Shown here piece by piece: positions 1 to 9,519 of a stretch of DNA of 64,000 nt. Each line of letters begins with the position of its first letter. Position 1 is the stretch's first letter. The notes beneath the pieces were generated by a model. That model saw only the letters and a program-made list of their open reading frames with translations, was not told where the DNA came from and ran no database searches. Made by a program: the position numbers and the translations under genes. This DNA is from Flavihumibacter cheonanensis (GTDB lineage Bacteria > Bacteroidota > Bacteroidia > Chitinophagales > Chitinophagaceae), in NCBI RefSeq assembly GCF_022352215.1, contig NZ_JAKRWF010000003.1, positions 477,854 to 541,853 on the forward strand, read 5' to 3'.

Positions 1-271
1 GAGGTTCTTGTACTGGGTAGGTGTCAATGAAAATCTCATAATAACACTCTTCCCGAAATTCTTACATAACAGTTCATTTTCTTTTGTAAACGGATAATCT
101 AAAGTACTAGCTTCAGAATTGATTTATATGTCAACATAAATAACAAGAGATTCATTTATTGCTTACAACTAAATGGAAAGTAACTTGTTACTTAAATCCT
201 AATTAGAAAAATATACATCATCCTCTCTAAGGGCACAATCGAACAGTTTCAATTAACGGGTTTAAAAAACA
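1..271. other. Left-edge non-coding stretch
   Basis: No gene can be supported here. The stretch is A+T-rich with stops in all frames. It follows the last gene of the minus-strand locus, but I see no convincing hairpin plus U-run terminator. On the minus strand an ATG at 37-39 opens a frame that runs to the window edge (13 codons, beginning MRFSLT). This could be the start of another gene but is far too short to call. Confidence 0.5.
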
Positions 272-1612
272 TCATCTTTGATCAATTATTTGAGCAGGTC
301 CAATAACGTTAAGTCCCCCAATTGTGTTAGATAGAATGATTTTGTTAGCTTTATTTCTTGTTATTATTTTGCCATTAATATTGCTTCCATTAATATTTAA
401 AGTACGCATGTCATCAGCAAGCATAATAACGTCTCTTCCTCCGGCAGTTAATGTCATGCCATTTATTACTACACCTGTTGTTAATGATTTGGAAGATTTG
501 CTGTTGCCATCAGATCGCCCAAAAATCAATTGGGAATTATTAGGCAAATTCAAATTATGATTTTCACAATACACTCCATTAAGAACTAAATTTATACCTG
601 AGAAAATCAAAGCTGTTTCACAATACTCGCTATTCATGTTATTGATAACAATCTGACTACCCCTAATATTTATAAATACTTTGTTGTAAAATCCACTTAC
701 ATTTTGAATCAAGTTTGAATTGGAAAACAAGGTGTGAATGCCTGTAAAACAATTTTCAAAATGAGAATTTGTAATGGAACTGAAGTAAATAGTATTTGCA
801 ACCATTCCATATTCCAATGAGTTAAAAGTGCAACCAGTTATCTTTATGTTAGTACCGTAAACAAGCGCTAAACCTATCTGTTTATTTGATTTCTTTTTAG
901 TAATTTGAATTTTCGGTTTAATACCATCGAAAAAACCCTTCCCGTAGAATCCTATATTAGAAAACTCATGTGTGTAATGAGCATTAGATTTTTGTTTTGG
1001 TAATCCATTCGATTTTATTCCATAATATACGATAGCAGTTAGACTGTCAGTATCAAAATCACCATATATGCATGTATTGGTTGAACCTCTAACAATGAAA
1101 GGGCTTAAGGCTCTTGCCATCTCGTGTGCTTTGATATTAATAGTTCCGGAAATACTGTAACCATTATTTAAAAGTGTGGTTTCATTCGTAGCTTTAGCTC
1201 CTATGACCCACTGCTTTGAAATCCTAAAAACACCTGATGGTAAATTTAAAATCAGGTTATGATCAAGACAATATTTTGTAGCTCGATCGAAAGCTTCAAT
1301 ATCATCTGAATATCCATCTCCTTTAGCTCCCCACCAAGCTACATTAACACCTAATGCTTTATTAAAATGTCTAACCCAAATCCCGCCATTTTTTCTAGGG
1401 AAAACTATACCATAATCAGGCTGAATGTTTGCTTTTGATACATAAAACAAACCACCCGATTCAGCATCACTTACAAAAACTACTGTACTATTATTTGTTT
1501 CAAAATTGGTTAATTGTTCCAAATTATCTACAACAGTCTGCTGTGAAAAAAGAGTCCCAGAAGAAATTAAAATTATAAAAATAATAAACCAGTATTTTCC
1601 TCGTGCAAACAT
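272..1612 (-). CDS. Secreted right-handed beta-helix (pectate-lyase-like) protein
   Basis: A 446-residue protein with a signal peptide at residues 1-25 (hydrophobic IIFIILISSG core, then FSQQ). After it comes the WGAKGDGYSDD motif near residue 95, typical of the N-terminal turn of pectate-lyase-3 / GH28-like beta-helix proteins, and then many short N- and I-rich repeats (residues about 230-430) that fit parallel beta-helix coils. The open frame extends further upstream, but I chose the start at 1612: it gives a clean signal peptide, has GGTGA just before it, and sits 11 bp after the preceding stop. It is the last gene of the locus. Such proteins in exopolysaccharide loci may cleave, epimerise or bind the polymer. 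No catalytic residues could be assigned, so the activity is unknown. Confidence 0.75.
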   Translation of the reverse strand: MFARGKYWFIIFIILISSGTLFSQQTVVDNLEQLTNFETNNSTVVFVSDAESGGLFYVSKANIQPDYGIVFPRKNGGIWVRHFNKALGVNVAWWGAKGDGYSDDIEAFDRATKYCLDHNLILNLPSGVFRISKQWVIGAKATNETTLLNNGYSISGTINIKAHEMARALSPFIVRGSTNTCIYGDFDTDSLTAIVYYGIKSNGLPKQKSNAHYTHEFSNIGFYGKGFFDGIKPKIQITKKKSNKQIGLALVYGTNIKITGCTFNSLEYGMVANTIYFSSITNSHFENCFTGIHTLFSNSNLIQNVSGFYNKVFINIRGSQIVINNMNSEYCETALIFSGINLVLNGVYCENHNLNLPNNSQLIFGRSDGNSKSSKSLTTGVVINGMTLTAGGRDVIMLADDMRTLNINGSNINGKIITRNKANKIILSNTIGGLNVIGPAQIIDQR

Positions 1613-1623
1613 AAAATCACCAT

Positions 1624-2277
1624 TTAAATAAACCACTGCTTCCAACAAATAAAAGAAACCCATTTTAAAGTTTCGGTTATTGTGAATAATATACTTGCTT
1701 CGTACAGGTACCAATATTCAGGGGAATAATTGGAAAAAATATTATAGGGAACTGAAAATTGGATAAACTTTCCACCGTTGGAAAAAACTCTGTTGAAAAT
1801 ATATCTAGCACGCCCTGAGTGATAACTAGATGTAACTAATAATACCTTTTTTAAATCATCATTTTGTTTACAATATTCATAAAATGCCAATGCTTCATCT
1901 AAAGTACTGGAAGAAGGTCCCGGGAGAACAGTAATTATTGAACTGTCAATACCCTTATTAAATAATAAGCCTTTTATCAAATCAGGATCACTTGGAATTA
2001 GAATATTATTCTCTCTAAAATATTGTCTTGAATTATTTGAAGGATCAACTAATACAATTTTTTTAGTAAACTTATTTTGAAGTAAATAATTTGAAAACTC
2101 GACCCTATCTACTAAACTGCCCATTAAAAAGAAAATAGCATCAGCTTTTTCAGGTTTATCATTAACGGTAATAATATTACCTATGTTTAGAACGATGAAA
2201 AAGAATGTACAAAAAAGAATGCATAAGCACCAGGATCGATTAACCTTAGATTTGTATTTACAATAATTCGCGCTCAT
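1624..2277 (-). CDS. DUF218 (YdcF/SanA-like) membrane protein
   Basis: A 217-residue protein with one transmembrane segment near residues 18-38 and a DUF218 domain after it. The domain shows the usual early hydrophobic strand (ADAIFFLMGS), the STLDEALAFYEYC helix and the conserved TSSYHSGRA block around residue 150. YdcF, SanA and ElyC relatives are linked to envelope integrity and possibly lipid-linked carrier metabolism, but their reaction is not settled. The start codon lies 20 bp inside the end of the preceding ATP-grasp gene, so the two are probably translationally coupled. In a polysaccharide locus an envelope or carrier role is a reasonable inference only. Confidence 0.7.
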   Translation of the reverse strand: MSANYCKYKSKVNRSWCLCILFCTFFFIVLNIGNIITVNDKPEKADAIFFLMGSLVDRVEFSNYLLQNKFTKKIVLVDPSNNSRQYFRENNILIPSDPDLIKGLLFNKGIDSSIITVLPGPSSSTLDEALAFYEYCKQNDDLKKVLLVTSSYHSGRARYIFNRVFSNGGKFIQFSVPYNIFSNYSPEYWYLYEASILFTITETLKWVSFICWKQWFI

Positions 2278-3319
2278 TCATTATGATTGGCAATGCATCC
2301 ACATCTCTTAAAAAAATTGTTCCCTTTTCAAATTGATACTGAATTAAATTATTGTCAAAAGATTCAGAATCAGAAAGTAAATCCAATGTATCTTCTGCAA
2401 AATTTGCACCACAAGCTGCAAAACATTGCGTAAATGCAACATGTCTAACATTAATCTCTGTAATAAAGGGAATTCCAAAAGAATCTTCTTTGAAATCTAC
2501 CGTAAAAAAACCGTGCTTTTTAGATTTTGAATAGTCAAACAAAATATTCATGGCTTTAATTGATCTATCGACCAAATCCGGATTATTAATAAGTCTACCA
2601 AATGAAGTATTACCGGTGATACCACTTGGAGAAACTTTGGACATAATATAACTTACTCTTTCAGCACAAGCAGTTCTCACTAATTTACCATTATAGTAAA
2701 GTAATTTACATGCCAGATTTCTTCCCGGCAAATAGGAACTCGCTAAGAATTCAGTTACATGACCATTAATTTGAATCCAATTTTTAAGTGCATCAGAGTC
2801 TTCAACCAAAAGCGAACCTAAACCACTTGTTCCAGATGCACTTCTTACCCAAAAAGGATAACCCAGTGGTTTTACTAAGTCCAAATAGTTAGTGTCAGTT
2901 CTAAGAAATGAAACAGATTCAGGAACCATACCAGTCTCTCCCAAGATTTCTGTCATTTTAGATTTATGAACAAGAATTTCAGCTAAAGAAATGTCTGGCA
3001 ATAATACTTTACAAGGTAATGTTCCATTTGCTTGCCTTTTACTCCATTCTATAACTTCTAATTCTGGTAAGATAACTGCATAATCAATTTTTTCAACTTG
3101 AATTATTCGTTCAATTTCTTTCCAATATAATTCCTTCTGTGTGGAATGAGGAACAACATATGATTTATCAAATAGAGCTGAATTATATAAACCAACAGAG
3201 AATCTGTTAACGTCTGTAGCTACAAGGAAATAATCATCTCTTTGTCCATATTCTTTAAGACTTATTGCAAAACTTCTTGGCGTAGGCCCACCTACACCTG
3301 TAATAAGAATTCTAACCAT
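2258..3319 (-). CDS. ATP-grasp carboxylate-amine ligase family protein
   Basis: A 353-residue protein that starts with a Rossmann-like pre-ATP-grasp strand (ILITGVGGPTPRSF). The ATP-grasp fold follows, with the central loop VRSASGTSGLGS near residue 160 and the metal-binding FITEINVRH near residue 285. The family, related to carbamoyl-phosphate synthetase large-subunit domains, makes amide or peptide bonds via acyl phosphates. In surface-polysaccharide loci such proteins are thought to attach amino acids or other amines to carboxyl sugars. It lies 14 bp after the other ATP-grasp gene, so the two may act on the same substrate. The substrate cannot be read from sequence. Confidence 0.75.
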   Translation of the reverse strand: MVRILITGVGGPTPRSFAISLKEYGQRDDYFLVATDVNRFSVGLYNSALFDKSYVVPHSTQKELYWKEIERIIQVEKIDYAVILPELEVIEWSKRQANGTLPCKVLLPDISLAEILVHKSKMTEILGETGMVPESVSFLRTDTNYLDLVKPLGYPFWVRSASGTSGLGSLLVEDSDALKNWIQINGHVTEFLASSYLPGRNLACKLLYYNGKLVRTACAERVSYIMSKVSPSGITGNTSFGRLINNPDLVDRSIKAMNILFDYSKSKKHGFFTVDFKEDSFGIPFITEINVRHVAFTQCFAACGANFAEDTLDLLSDSESFDNNLIQYQFEKGTIFLRDVDALPIIMNERELL

Positions 3320-3333
3320 ATTTATTCAAATTA

Positions 3334-4338
3334 TTAATCCAAATACTTTATAAGCATATGCTTTAACCCGCGTTGAGCTGGTAATTGCCACACCAGTTTA
3401 CACCAGTCATGATTTCCCTCCAATAACTCAGGACCAAAATTTGTAATAGCAATGTCCCAACCGATGGACTTGCACTCAGGAACAACCAAAGCAGCTTCTT
3501 TAATCATATTAATAGTTTCATTCCAAAATGGGATTTGAAAACCATCTAACTCTACACCTGTTACAGGATGATTTTGTACTGCTTCTCTAGTGATATCACT
3601 ATATACTCCAGGGCCAACTACCCTTCCAGATTGCTCATCAATAAAAGCTGCGATATTTCCTGCAGCTAAATTATCAACAACAGAATTGACGGAAATTCTT
3701 AGTCTGCATCCAATTATATCCACTTCATTTTTCTTATTGAGTTGTGTGAAAATCCTGATTGTATTAAGTCCGGATGGTGATAATCTCATTAATTCATTAT
3801 GTTGAACAATAAACTCTTCAGCAAGATCATTACCAGAGCGCTTCATTCTTTCTATTATTGATGTGGAATCATAATGAGCCGTATCTAAAACTTCAATTCC
3901 GATTCCACATTGACCCATATTGCTTTTTAATACAAACTTCTTTGAACTATTTGCCAAAATTTCATTTAGTTTCAAATCAAGATTACCTAAATCATGAAGA
4001 GATACATAATTATGCTCAATAAACTTTTTAAAGGTAAAAAGAAACAAATGCTTTTCTAAAAAAAACTTACGAAACTTCTCAGGATTCATTAATTTTTGAT
4101 ATTCAAACATAAATCCAGTACCAGCATAATTCGATTTAAGGTTATTAGGGATCTCATAAAAATGAAACTGATAGTATTCAAGAATTGAAATATTATACCA
4201 TAATGAGTTTAAAATAGAGCTCACAAAAAGTGAAATTCTTGAACGTGAGGTATTTCTTGACACATAGGAAATGAACCTATTGTGCTTACTCCAATCCATT
4301 TTATAAAAGTAATAACCTAAATAAATAAATCTTTTCAT
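3334..4338 (-). CDS. Sugar-transfer-associated ATP-grasp protein
   Basis: A 334-residue protein resembling the ATPgrasp_ST family. It has an N-terminal helical/aromatic region, FVLKSNMGQCGIGIEVL (nucleotide-binding strand-loop) near residue 138, RLSPSGLNTIRIFT near residue 190, and a C-terminal LLEGNHDWC with the metal-binding E-x-N pattern. It lies one base from the initiating sugar transferase gene. Members of this family are typically found inside polysaccharide loci, where they are inferred to ligate a carboxylate to an amine on the sugar or lipid-linked repeat unit. Family assignment is fairly firm from the motifs; the substrate is unknown. Confidence 0.75.
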   Translation of the reverse strand: MKRFIYLGYYFYKMDWSKHNRFISYVSRNTSRSRISLFVSSILNSLWYNISILEYYQFHFYEIPNNLKSNYAGTGFMFEYQKLMNPEKFRKFFLEKHLFLFTFKKFIEHNYVSLHDLGNLDLKLNEILANSSKKFVLKSNMGQCGIGIEVLDTAHYDSTSIIERMKRSGNDLAEEFIVQHNELMRLSPSGLNTIRIFTQLNKKNEVDIIGCRLRISVNSVVDNLAAGNIAAFIDEQSGRVVGPGVYSDITREAVQNHPVTGVELDGFQIPFWNETINMIKEAALVVPECKSIGWDIAITNFGPELLEGNHDWCKLVWQLPAQRGLKHMLIKYLD

Positions 4339-4339
4339 A

Positions 4340-4951
4340 TTAATTGTTACCGGTAAAAGGAGTCATTGGTCTTGAATCACTTTGATTTATCCCTGACTTT
4401 TTCAAGACTTTTATAATTGTTTTTATGAAAATTATCAGGTCTAATTTAAAAGTCAGATTATTTACGTAGTAAATGTCTAATTCGAATTTTTCATTCCAGC
4501 TTATACTATTTCTTCCGTTAATTTGAGCCCATCCCGTAATTCCTGGTCTAACCAAATGCCGCTTTTTTTGCTCAGTAGAATATAAATCTAAATATTTAAC
4601 GAGTAGTGGTCTTGGCCCTATTAAACTCATATCACCCTTCAATACATTTATTAATTGTGGAAGTTCATCAATTGAGTAATTTCTTAGGAATTTACCAAAA
4701 GCCGTTATACGCAATGAATCCGGTAAAAGCTCGCCAAATTCATTTCGTTTATCAGTCATTGACTTAAACTTAATCAACTTAAATATTTTTTCATTAAGAC
4801 CTGGCCTAAATTGAAAATAAAATGGATTACCTCTATTTGAAACAATTAAAATAATTAAAACCAAAATTAAAAAGGGAGACAACCCAAGTAGGGCAACTAA
4901 AGAAATACAGAAGTCAAAAAAACGTTTGAAATATAACTTATAAAGATTCAT
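4340..4951 (-). CDS. Initiating phosphoglycosyl transferase (PglC/WcaJ C-terminal type)
   Basis: A 203-residue bacterial sugar transferase that would move a sugar-1-phosphate from a nucleotide sugar to undecaprenyl phosphate at the inner membrane, starting the repeat unit. A hydrophobic re-entrant segment lies at about residues 14-37. The hallmark blocks follow: FKSMT, then LRNYSIDELPQL with the catalytic Asp-Glu dyad, GDMSLIGPRPLL, and RPGITGWAQINGRN. The frame continues to a GTG at 4972, but I prefer the ATG at 4951, which gives the normal short PglC-like N-terminus; it overlaps the preceding gene by 14 bp. This is the only initiating transferase visible in the window, so it may serve both polysaccharide blocks. 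Confidence 0.93.
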   Translation of the reverse strand: MNLYKLYFKRFFDFCISLVALLGLSPFLILVLIILIVSNRGNPFYFQFRPGLNEKIFKLIKFKSMTDKRNEFGELLPDSLRITAFGKFLRNYSIDELPQLINVLKGDMSLIGPRPLLVKYLDLYSTEQKKRHLVRPGITGWAQINGRNSISWNEKFELDIYYVNNLTFKLDLIIFIKTIIKVLKKSGINQSDSRPMTPFTGNN

Positions 4952-6077
4952 TGTTATTAAAAATAATTTCACAAAGTTTGGAAGAATTTATAAACTCCAC
5001 ATCAGGCCATTTTTTAACAATCATTTTTAACAAAGTGGACAATTCAACTAAACTATTTTTTCTATTCTCTTCTGAAATATTGCCACAGAAATTTACCCGA
5101 TGACTACTAATAATCGCTGGTTTATTCCATAAAAAAGCTCTTTCAATTTGTTTTAAAACTAAGTTTATCGAATCGGTTTTATTGGATGCAGGTTCAAAAA
5201 CACAATTTCGAACACATATTTTTTGACCATATTTCGTATTTTTTCCCAGATAATTAAATCTGGTTAAGTACTTGCCTTCGCCTTGATGTTCTCGTTTAAT
5301 AATAGGAGAGTCAATGAATCTAATTCCAACATCGGCCAATTTCCGATGAAGAATTATATTTTCTCTACCACCTGGGGCATTAAAATGATTTGTTTTAAAG
5401 CCAAATACTTTTTCAAAGTAATTGACTCCTGATTCAATAATATTTTCCAATTCATAATTATCATTAATATGCCAGAAATCAAACGCTGCAGTATAAGATA
5501 TAGTGGGATATCGATCAGAAGTTATACTGGATAATGAACGATTATAAATGGAAATAACTAAATCACGGTCCTTACATTTCAACTTTTCAATAAACAATTT
5601 GAGATTAAGGTGCTCTCTTCCATGAAATGCAGGTACAAAATAACCTCCATTAATACCTTCTTTCCATAATTCCCACGTCTTGGAATATTTAGATTGGTTT
5701 AATTTTTTGTACGTTTCCGGTAATGTTTCAATTTGAAAACTATCAAAATTACTTTCGATAATATGTTCAAAATTAAGATTACATGGAAGAGCGAAAGGTG
5801 TAAAAATAGCTGGATGACCATTACTATCTTTAACAGAATGAAGAACTTCAAATAACATTTCCAAATCCTGAGCTGTCTCTAAAGAATCATATGCGTCAAA
5901 AATATTGTGAATTCTTAAACCCTTATTATTCATCTCACTTCGAGCGACTTTAGAATCTACTCTAACATTTCCATAATCATCAACTGCAAACGCTATGTAT
6001 TTTTTATTGGTTCTAGTACCCCTGACATTTTTTAAATTGTCCCAAACGAAATTTCTAACGACATTTTTGATCCTCAT
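4938..6077 (-). CDS. Polysaccharide-deacetylase-like protein, paralog 1
   Basis: A 379-residue protein I do not recognise as a named enzyme. Its motif order matches the NodB/polysaccharide-deacetylase fold: Asp-Asp in AVDDYGN (residues 33-34), HGREH with two histidines (152 and 156), HFNAPGG (about 231-237) and SSHRVNF with His326. In NodB enzymes the corresponding D, H-x3-H, proline-containing and late His motifs bind metal and catalyse N- or O-deacetylation. The same set occurs in the paralog at 9520-10641. No signal peptide is seen, so it would act on cytoplasmic, lipid-linked or nucleotide-linked sugars. It overlaps the next upstream gene by 4 bp. Deacetylation of an N-acetyl sugar is inferred, not shown. 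Confidence 0.6.
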   Translation of the reverse strand: MRIKNVVRNFVWDNLKNVRGTRTNKKYIAFAVDDYGNVRVDSKVARSEMNNKGLRIHNIFDAYDSLETAQDLEMLFEVLHSVKDSNGHPAIFTPFALPCNLNFEHIIESNFDSFQIETLPETYKKLNQSKYSKTWELWKEGINGGYFVPAFHGREHLNLKLFIEKLKCKDRDLVISIYNRSLSSITSDRYPTISYTAAFDFWHINDNYELENIIESGVNYFEKVFGFKTNHFNAPGGRENIILHRKLADVGIRFIDSPIIKREHQGEGKYLTRFNYLGKNTKYGQKICVRNCVFEPASNKTDSINLVLKQIERAFLWNKPAIISSHRVNFCGNISEENRKNSLVELSTLLKMIVKKWPDVEFINSSKLCEIIFNNNESL

Positions 6078-7225
6078 AAATTATTATCATTCATATACAA
6101 TTCAATGATTTTGTCGGCGTTATTTCGCCTAAAATTTTTAGCGGCCTCTAGTGAATTTTTAGACATTTGATTATATATGTCCTTATCCATTTTAATTTCT
6201 TTGATAAATTCAGCTGCTTTCCTGAGTTCGGTACCGTCAAAAGATTTACCATAATTGAATCTTATAGAATAATCATGTAATTCTGACTCTTTAGAGGTTA
6301 TAGATAGTATAGGAATTCCGAAACTCATCAAATTATACGTTTTACTTGGAATGCTGCCTTTTGAGGTAACGCCATCTAGAATTACAACTCCAAGATCTGC
6401 AGAAGAAAGCGAATAAGGAAAATCAGTATCGGATTGAAATGGTAAAAACAAACAATTATTCAACCTCTGTTCCTCCACATATTTAATCAACGAATCTGCC
6501 CGGGGTCCTCGTCCAATAATTAGAAATAATATATCCGACTCATCTTTTAATAATTTCGCAATTTCAACAAGTAATTCTACATTATGAGTCATACCAATGT
6601 TGCCACTATATTGCACTACAAACTTATCCATCAAATTATGTTTGTGAACAAAATAATTTTCATTTTTAGCGACCCTCTCATTCTTTTGAAAAATTGACCA
6701 AATAGGCGTAATTAACAACTTTTCACTATTAACATATTGACCAAGCAATTCAGCCATTCTATCTCCTATAGTAAATATTTTATACGATTTTTTAAAAGCT
6801 ATCTTGTTAAAGTAGGACCATATCCGATAAAGGATATGCTTTTCATCCATGCCCAATATTTTAAATGAATCAGGATAAACATCCCATATCAACATACTAC
6901 ATCTGTTGGGTAAAATGATGGATAGTAAATATGCATTTGGCGGTATTGATACAAATAGAACATCATTATTCCTGAATTTAGAAATAAGCAACCACCAAAT
7001 TTGAATTGTACCCCATAAATAAGATCGCAATTTTGAAAATGCAGGTTTTTCTTTCCACTTTGCAATGTACTTTACGCTAATATTACTGTGCAAATATTCA
7101 CCTTGAGTGTGAATACTTCCAGTAATTAAAGTAACTCTATATCCATGGTTGTTAAACGAATTACATAGGCCTATAGTAAGATAATTAACTGCTTGATTTA
7201 CGATGACAATATTTTTTTCAGCCAT
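6074..7225 (-). CDS. Glycosyltransferase family 4 (WbuB-like)
   Basis: A 383-residue GT-B glycosyltransferase. The N-terminal domain includes VSIPPNAYLLSIILP and WDVYPDSFKILG, typical of the WbuB/WbnE branch of family 4. The C-terminal domain begins with VQYSGNIGMTHN (acceptor/donor hinge) and contains LIIGRGPRAD and SKTYNLMSFGIPIL, the nucleotide-sugar binding region. It should add one sugar to the undecaprenyl-linked repeat unit at the cytoplasmic face. The gene shares single or few bases with both neighbours, which indicates tight co-translation. The sugar and linkage cannot be predicted. Confidence 0.88.
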   Translation of the reverse strand: MAEKNIVIVNQAVNYLTIGLCNSFNNHGYRVTLITGSIHTQGEYLHSNISVKYIAKWKEKPAFSKLRSYLWGTIQIWWLLISKFRNNDVLFVSIPPNAYLLSIILPNRCSMLIWDVYPDSFKILGMDEKHILYRIWSYFNKIAFKKSYKIFTIGDRMAELLGQYVNSEKLLITPIWSIFQKNERVAKNENYFVHKHNLMDKFVVQYSGNIGMTHNVELLVEIAKLLKDESDILFLIIGRGPRADSLIKYVEEQRLNNCLFLPFQSDTDFPYSLSSADLGVVILDGVTSKGSIPSKTYNLMSFGIPILSITSKESELHDYSIRFNYGKSFDGTELRKAAEFIKEIKMDKDIYNQMSKNSLEAAKNFRRNNADKIIELYMNDNNL

Positions 7226-8349
7226 TATTTCCTCTTTATTGAATCCAGTATGTTTAAATATATTTCTGCTCTTTCCTTTGCAGTACCAAATATTTTCAAC
7301 CTCTCTTTTCCTTTATTAATCAAATCCTTTTGAAGGCTGGTAGAATCTAATAGCATACATATAGTTTGAGAAGCTTCTTCAGGAGATTCGGGATTAAAAT
7401 ATAATGCAGCATCACCACAAACAGTGTGTGCAAATCCCATATCTGAAGTAATAATCGGTTTTTCCATAACCATTGCTTCAGCATAGGTGGCAGAAAAACA
7501 TTCGAGTAAAGTGGGTAAAAATATAGCGTCACATTCCGTGTACAATGATGCCCCGTCCTCCACATTAACAGGACCAACGTTAATGATATTATCTGAAAAT
7601 GTTTTATCAAATTTTTGTTGAAATATTTCTTCAGGAAGCGTTAAAATAAAACGGACCCTTGATTTATACGAATAAGGAAGTAAACGTACTATATGCTTAA
7701 GAATCTCAAAATTTTTATGTGGATACCAAGCACTTAATAATAAAAATCGAAATTCGCCAGAAACCTTAGAAGGCAAACAGTTATTTTTAATAATTGGATT
7801 TATATAAAAATTGCTAATTGTGTTAGATACTGTATAGATGCTTGATTTATTAAGTAATGCTTTCAATCTGACATTAACATCCTCTGTTTGAACAACATAA
7901 GCGTCGGCATCTCGTTTAAAGAAATAAACAGCGAGCATTTTCTTTACTCTCCATCTTAGTTTACGATAAAGATTTATTTTTTTGAAATAAGGAGAATCAG
8001 GATAAATATGATGCGCTAAATTAAATCCAACTAAATGAGGTGCTTTAGGCCGCCAATAGGAAGGACCACTAGTAGTAAAAACAACATCTGGTTTTACTTC
8101 ATCTTCCAGATTCTTGAAAAACTGATTATGAGAACTTAAAGAAAATACTTTGGTTGCCGGTCTAAAACTGATCGGATAAAAATAAAAATTGCTGGGAAAC
8201 GAACTTTTATCAATAAGTTTTTGAATTGTTATACCTAATATCACATGGTAGTTATTCCCGCCAATATTTTTACATTCATTCAAAAAAGATAACGCAACTT
8301 GTACCCCCCCGCCTTTAAGAGTTGATGCAGTATTAATCAATATTTTCAT
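7225..8349 (-). CDS. Glycosyltransferase family 4
   Basis: A 374-residue GT-B protein. The N-terminus has the glycine-rich acceptor loop STLKGGGVQVAL. The C-terminal half starts at LLLSAWYPHKNFEIL and has the family-4 E-x7-E region in LLECFSATYAEAMVMEKPIITSD. The late DAALYFNP block is also typical of family 4. It is one of three consecutive GT4 genes between the two deacetylase-like paralogs, so it very likely builds the same repeat unit. Donor and linkage are unknown. Confidence 0.88.
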   Translation of the reverse strand: MKILINTASTLKGGGVQVALSFLNECKNIGGNNYHVILGITIQKLIDKSSFPSNFYFYPISFRPATKVFSLSSHNQFFKNLEDEVKPDVVFTTSGPSYWRPKAPHLVGFNLAHHIYPDSPYFKKINLYRKLRWRVKKMLAVYFFKRDADAYVVQTEDVNVRLKALLNKSSIYTVSNTISNFYINPIIKNNCLPSKVSGEFRFLLLSAWYPHKNFEILKHIVRLLPYSYKSRVRFILTLPEEIFQQKFDKTFSDNIINVGPVNVEDGASLYTECDAIFLPTLLECFSATYAEAMVMEKPIITSDMGFAHTVCGDAALYFNPESPEEASQTICMLLDSTSLQKDLINKGKERLKIFGTAKERAEIYLNILDSIKRK

Positions 8350-8353
8350 CTAT

Positions 8354-9439
8354 TTAAATCAATTCTAGCGTTCTTAAATACTCATCTCCAATTACATCCG
8401 GATGATATTTTTTCATTTTTATTATAGCAGCATCGCCTAAACTTTTAATTAAATTTTGATCATTCATCAATCTCGATAACCTACTTATATATGTATTATG
8501 ATCTAATTCAGGGATAAGAAATCCATTCACACCATCATCAATCAAATCTGACGGCCCCGCCATGCAATCAAAAGAAATACATGCCAAACCAGCTGACATT
8601 GCTTCAGCTAATGAATTTGGAAAGCCTTCAGAAGTTGAAGTAAAAGCAAATATTTTAGCAGCCCTATAGTAGTCATCAATATTTCTAATATTACCCAAAA
8701 ATTTAATTCTATCGGATACTTTCGATTCACTAGCCTGCTTTTTTACTAAATCAATTTTCGGGCCGTCACCGATAAATACGAGTTCCCATCCAGTATCTGA
8801 TATTTTTTCAAAATATTCAATGAGGAACGACTGATTTTTTGTTGAAATGAATCGGCCAACGTTAAGAATTATATTGTTTTTTGCAACTTGTTGATCTGAA
8901 GAAATTATTCTTATCGGATTACCTATTATCGTAATATTCTGATGGTTAGTTTGTCTTTTAACGTATTCTTTTGCCAACTTAGTTTGCGCAATTATTCCAG
9001 TTGCATATCGGTAAACAATAGGATTTAATATGCTTTGAAGTATCCCATATTTAACACCAGGTCTGCTGCGGTCAGAAACAAATATTTTACTTTTCAAGCC
9101 TAAATTTGCCAAAATAACAAAACTGTTATACTTACCTCCAAAACTAAGAACTACTTGAGGTTTATGTTTCTTAAGAACTTTCCTTACAAATAGGAAAATC
9201 AGGGAAGTAAATTTTAGTCTGGAATAGCGCCTATGATCAAAATCAGGTTCAATAATACGTACTGAACCTGGGAGCGAATAAAACTTCGATGCTTTAGTCA
9301 TTATCAATAATGTTATACTATAGCGTTCGTACTTTGACAAGAACCAAACAAGTTCACTCATAACCCTCTCCATACCGCCAGATCCTAATGATGGTAGTAC
9401 GAAACAAACAGAAATTTTATTTTCACTTGCATTTTTCAC
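8354..9439 (-). CDS. Glycosyltransferase family 4
   Basis: A 361-residue GT-B protein with the GSGGMERVMSEL acceptor loop, the LNVGRFISTKNQ hinge strand, LVFIGDGPK, and the donor-binding block TSEGFPNSLAEAMSAGLACI near residue 270. The segment CMAGPSDLIDDGVNGFL is typical of the branch containing N-acetylgalactosamine and galactose transferases, but that is too weak to name a donor. About 80 bp of non-coding DNA separates it from the upstream deacetylase-like gene, the largest gap in this part of the block. I saw no clear promoter in the gap. Confidence 0.88.
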   Translation of the reverse strand: MKNASENKISVCFVLPSLGSGGMERVMSELVWFLSKYERYSITLLIMTKASKFYSLPGSVRIIEPDFDHRRYSRLKFTSLIFLFVRKVLKKHKPQVVLSFGGKYNSFVILANLGLKSKIFVSDRSRPGVKYGILQSILNPIVYRYATGIIAQTKLAKEYVKRQTNHQNITIIGNPIRIISSDQQVAKNNIILNVGRFISTKNQSFLIEYFEKISDTGWELVFIGDGPKIDLVKKQASESKVSDRIKFLGNIRNIDDYYRAAKIFAFTSTSEGFPNSLAEAMSAGLACISFDCMAGPSDLIDDGVNGFLIPELDHNTYISRLSRLMNDQNLIKSLGDAAIIKMKKYHPDVIGDEYLRTLELI

Positions 9440-9519
9440 AAAAAAAACATGGATTGTTTAGACACATAGGAAATGAAACTGCTCTTATTATGATGATCCT
9501 CCTGGAAGTAATGGTTTAA

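Noticed and set aside
1-39. Partial gene reading off the left edge on the minus strand
   Set aside because: Thirteen codons after an ATG are too few to support a gene.
1613-1714. Upstream extension of the beta-helix gene
   Set aside because: It would put the signal peptide in the middle of the protein; the ATG at 1612 has a better context.
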